DNA of 64,000 nucleotides. Origin: CADEEX01 sp964577955 (GTDB taxonomy: Bacteria > Acidobacteriota > Vicinamibacteria > Vicinamibacterales > CAVVIG01). The first letter of the stretch is position 1, and every line of letters starts with the position of its first letter. The position numbers and the translations under genes are program-made. Location: the NCBI GenBank assembly GCA_964577955.1, contig CAZOAZ010000025.1, positions 1 to 64,000 on the forward strand, written 5' to 3'. This document shows, piece by piece, positions 62,403-64,000 of the stretch. The notes below the pieces were generated by a model. It was given only the letters and a program-made list of their open reading frames with translations, was not told where the DNA came from and searched no databases.

Positions 62403-63560
62403 TCAGTACGTCTTCCGGGCCACCCACTCCCGCAGCAGCGAGTCGACGACGATGTAGCGGGTGCCGTCACGGCTGATCAGGTCCTCGCGCGACAGGGCAG
62501 TGAGCGCGGCCTGGACGGTGGAGGTGCCGCCGAGGCGATGGCGGTGGCGGACGTCGGCGGAGAGCAGCCCATTGCCGTCTTCCATCACCACCGCGCGCAG
62601 GACGGAGCGCTGGGCGAGCGTCAGCCGCTGCCAGACCGCCTCGAACAGCGGATCGTGCTCGGCGAGCAGGCGTTTGAGTGCCGCATGCAGATCGTCCAGT
62701 GTCGCGCGCTTGCGCGACGCCTGCCGCACGTGATCCCAGGCTTCGTGCGCGAGGCGCTGGACGTCGTACGGCAGATTGCCGGCGAGTTCGACGATGGCCG
62801 CGCCCAGTCCGGTTTCCGGCTTGATGCCGGAACGCGCGAAGCGGTCGTCGATGAACAGCGCGAATTCCTCGGCGGGAATCTTCTCGAGCCGCATCACCGG
62901 ACCCGCTTTGTAGAACGGCCGCTTCGGCGTCAGCATCCGTTCCATCAGGCTCGGTTCGGATCCGGCGAAGACGTACGCGACATCGCGCTGGTGCTGCACC
63001 GCGGCGCGCATCGCGTGTTCGACCGATCCGCCGTTGAATCCACCGATGGCCTGGAATTCGTCGAGCGCGACAACAACTTTGCGCTTGCGGGCGGCGGCAA
63101 GCCGGGCCGGCAGCTCGAAGACTTCCTGCGCCAGCTTCGCCACTTCGCGTTCTGATCGGACCGTCGGAAAGGAGACGGTCAGCGATCCCGAACCTGGCGT
63201 CATCAGCGTCGGATCGGGGTTGTAGCGGACCTCGGCCGTCGCCGAGCGGATTGTGTCGCGCAGCCAGGTCCGGGCGCGGTCCCACTTCGTTTCCGCCGAG
63301 ACCAGCGCCCGGGCGTAGCCTTCGAGGAACGCCACGTACGAGCTGTAGCTGCTGACGGTGACCTCGACCGTGAGCGCGCCGCGCCGGCTCATGTCGGCGA
63401 GCGCCCGCCGGATCAGCGACGACTTGCCGTAGCGGCGCGGCGAAATCAGGAAGACCTTCTGCCCGGCGGCCAGATCGCCGATCAGACGCTCGAGCTCGAC
63501 CACGCGGTCGGCGAAGGCGTCGGACGGGACGACCTCGCCGTAGACGAACGGGTTCTGCAT
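62403..63560 (-). CDS. AAA/STAND-like ATPase with C-terminal winged helix
   Basis: A 385-residue cytoplasmic ATPase of the archaeal-ATPase-like group. 'MQNPFVYGEVVPSDAFADR' begins the family, Walker A is SPRRYGKSSL (about 40-49), and Walker B is 'VVVALDEFQAIGG' (about 161-173) followed by the sensor 'AYVFAGSEPSLM'. A winged-helix region (about 305-385, 'SVLRAVVMEDGNGLLS...GGTSTVQAALTALSREDLI') could bind DNA. No effector domain or partner gene is visible, so role as regulator, defence or plasmid-type ATPase is open. Palindromes of family F lie on both sides. Confidence 0.82.
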   Translation of the reverse strand: MQNPFVYGEVVPSDAFADRVVELERLIGDLAAGQKVFLISPRRYGKSSLIRRALADMSRRGALTVEVTVSSYSSYVAFLEGYARALVSAETKWDRARTWLRDTIRSATAEVRYNPDPTLMTPGSGSLTVSFPTVRSEREVAKLAQEVFELPARLAAARKRKVVVALDEFQAIGGFNGGSVEHAMRAAVQHQRDVAYVFAGSEPSLMERMLTPKRPFYKAGPVMRLEKIPAEEFALFIDDRFARSGIKPETGLGAAIVELAGNLPYDVQRLAHEAWDHVRQASRKRATLDDLHAALKRLLAEHDPLFEAVWQRLTLAQRSVLRAVVMEDGNGLLSADVRHRHRLGGTSTVQAALTALSREDLISRDGTRYIVVDSLLREWVARKTY

Positions 63561-63649
63561 TACGTTGAATAGCGTAGCAGATACGCAGGTTGACGTAACG
63601 GGACGCTGGCCGGCCAGGCGGGGTCGGACGCGGGTCTGGGAAGCCAGAC

Positions 63650-63689
63650 GGGGTCGGACACCGGAACGATCGCCGGGTGTCTGACCCCG
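63650..63689. repeat. Family F 40-bp palindromic element, copy 3
   Basis: Reads identically to copy 1 (34701-34740) over 40 bases. A partial GGGGTCGGAC word precedes it at about 63619. It lies in the spacer between the ATPase and the partial gene at the right edge. Confidence 0.9.
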
Positions 63690-63751
63690 AGCGGGATGGC
63701 TGAACAGGCAAGTAGGGCCGAGCAGCCGGATAGAATCGACGGCCGGTGCCG

Positions 63752-64000
63752 ATGCGGAGCGATCGAGACGCGGATTGGCCGGCGTTGGCGGTGTTGGCCG
63801 GCCTGTTCGTGGCGGCGTGGTGGGTGGTTGGCGGCGCGCCCGACGTGCCGGTCATCGACGACTGGGTCTACGCCTGGAGCGTCGAGCAGCTGCTCGGCAC
63901 CGGTCGACTCAAGGTGCTCGAGTTCAGCGCGATCTATCCGATCGCGCAGGTGCTCTGGGGCGCGGCGTTTGCGGCGATCGGCGGCATGTCGTTCGCGGCC
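63752..64000 (+). CDS. Membrane glycosyltransferase-like protein (5' part only)
   Basis: The open frame runs to the window edge (83 codons seen). It begins with a hydrophobic helix ('LAVLAGLFVAAWWVVGG') and then 'VPVIDDWVYAWSVEQLLGTG', which fits the first periplasmic loop of dolichyl-phosphate-mannose-type (GT39/ArnT-like) transferases, where the Asp pair is catalytic. GTG 63746 is an in-frame alternative start; TAGAAT ends nine bases before it. The assignment rests on the first 80 residues only. Confidence 0.55.
   Translation, partial: MRSDRDADWPALAVLAGLFVAAWWVVGGAPDVPVIDDWVYAWSVEQLLGTGRLKVLEFSAIYPIAQVLWGAAFAAIGGMSFAA

Overview
The window is GC-rich bacterial chromosome with short intergenic spaces and many 1-8 base start/stop overlaps. 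The gene set points to an acidobacterium, probably of the Vicinamibacteria type. It includes alternative complex III (actA-actB), exported S9, M61 and M3 peptidases, a DUF1800/DUF1501 pair, DUF4331 with a HupE/UreJ protein, bacillithiol genes (bshB1-bshA), DUF3617, DUF4097-like and OFA transporter genes. The taxon is inferred from gene content only. I recognised no rRNA, tRNA or CRISPR array.

Layout. 1-5.6 kb (minus strand): the start of an alternative complex III operon (actB runs off the left edge, actA is pentahaem) behind a promoter that carries a Rex-like operator, preceded by an exported S9 peptidase. 5.8-12.8 kb: a zinc-ribbon protein, a two-domain thioredoxin-fold protein, an M61 peptidase and a membrane protein in tight order. 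Then come a convergent FAD-linked oxidase and a divergent sodium/solute symporter coupled to a 39-residue membrane protein. 13-18.2 kb: a four-gene minor-pilin operon (FimT, PilV, PilW and PilX types). 18.3-25.4 kb: purE-purK, an OFA transporter, DUF3617, a Ser/Thr kinase, an OmpA-like lipoprotein and a DUF4097-like protein. 25.6-27.8 kb: an IS1595-type mobile element with 33-bp terminal inverted repeats, a transposase, a 50-residue ORF and a DUF3800 passenger.

27.8-38 kb: oligoendopeptidase F, an ABC exporter, a cluster of small genes (DUF1992, four-helix-bundle, GNAT) between nested inverted repeat blocks, panE-like, a DAO oxidoreductase and bshB1-bshA. 38-47 kb: a large exported PIG-L protein, a geranylgeranyl-reductase-like flavoprotein, DUF1800/DUF1501 and the E1 alpha and beta subunits of a 2-oxoacid dehydrogenase. 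47-53.5 kb: a HEPN-like gene between inverted repeat arms, purC, a DUF4331-TPR-HupE operon and a TIGR01777 epimerase. 53.5-60.7 kb: a TetR-controlled tripartite ABC exporter (HlyD, ATPase, TolC, ATPase, two permeases). 60.9-64 kb: a serine beta-lactamase-fold hydrolase, an AAA ATPase with a winged helix, and the start of a membrane glycosyltransferase-like gene.

The most unusual signal is not a gene. Many gene ends carry blocks of 7-9-base near-repeats ('words') such as TTTCAGGA, GGTTCTA/GGTGCTA, GGTGCAC, GCAGGGCTG or CACAGAGG. Each block usually has its reverse complement nearby, which makes hairpins or places inverted arms around one or more small accessory genes. The blocks supply stop codons on both strands, and in three places similar blocks are translated as N-terminal segments of exported proteins. 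A separate 40-bp palindrome occurs in two copies that read identically, and in a third copy split by another palindrome. That nested arrangement suggests such elements move.
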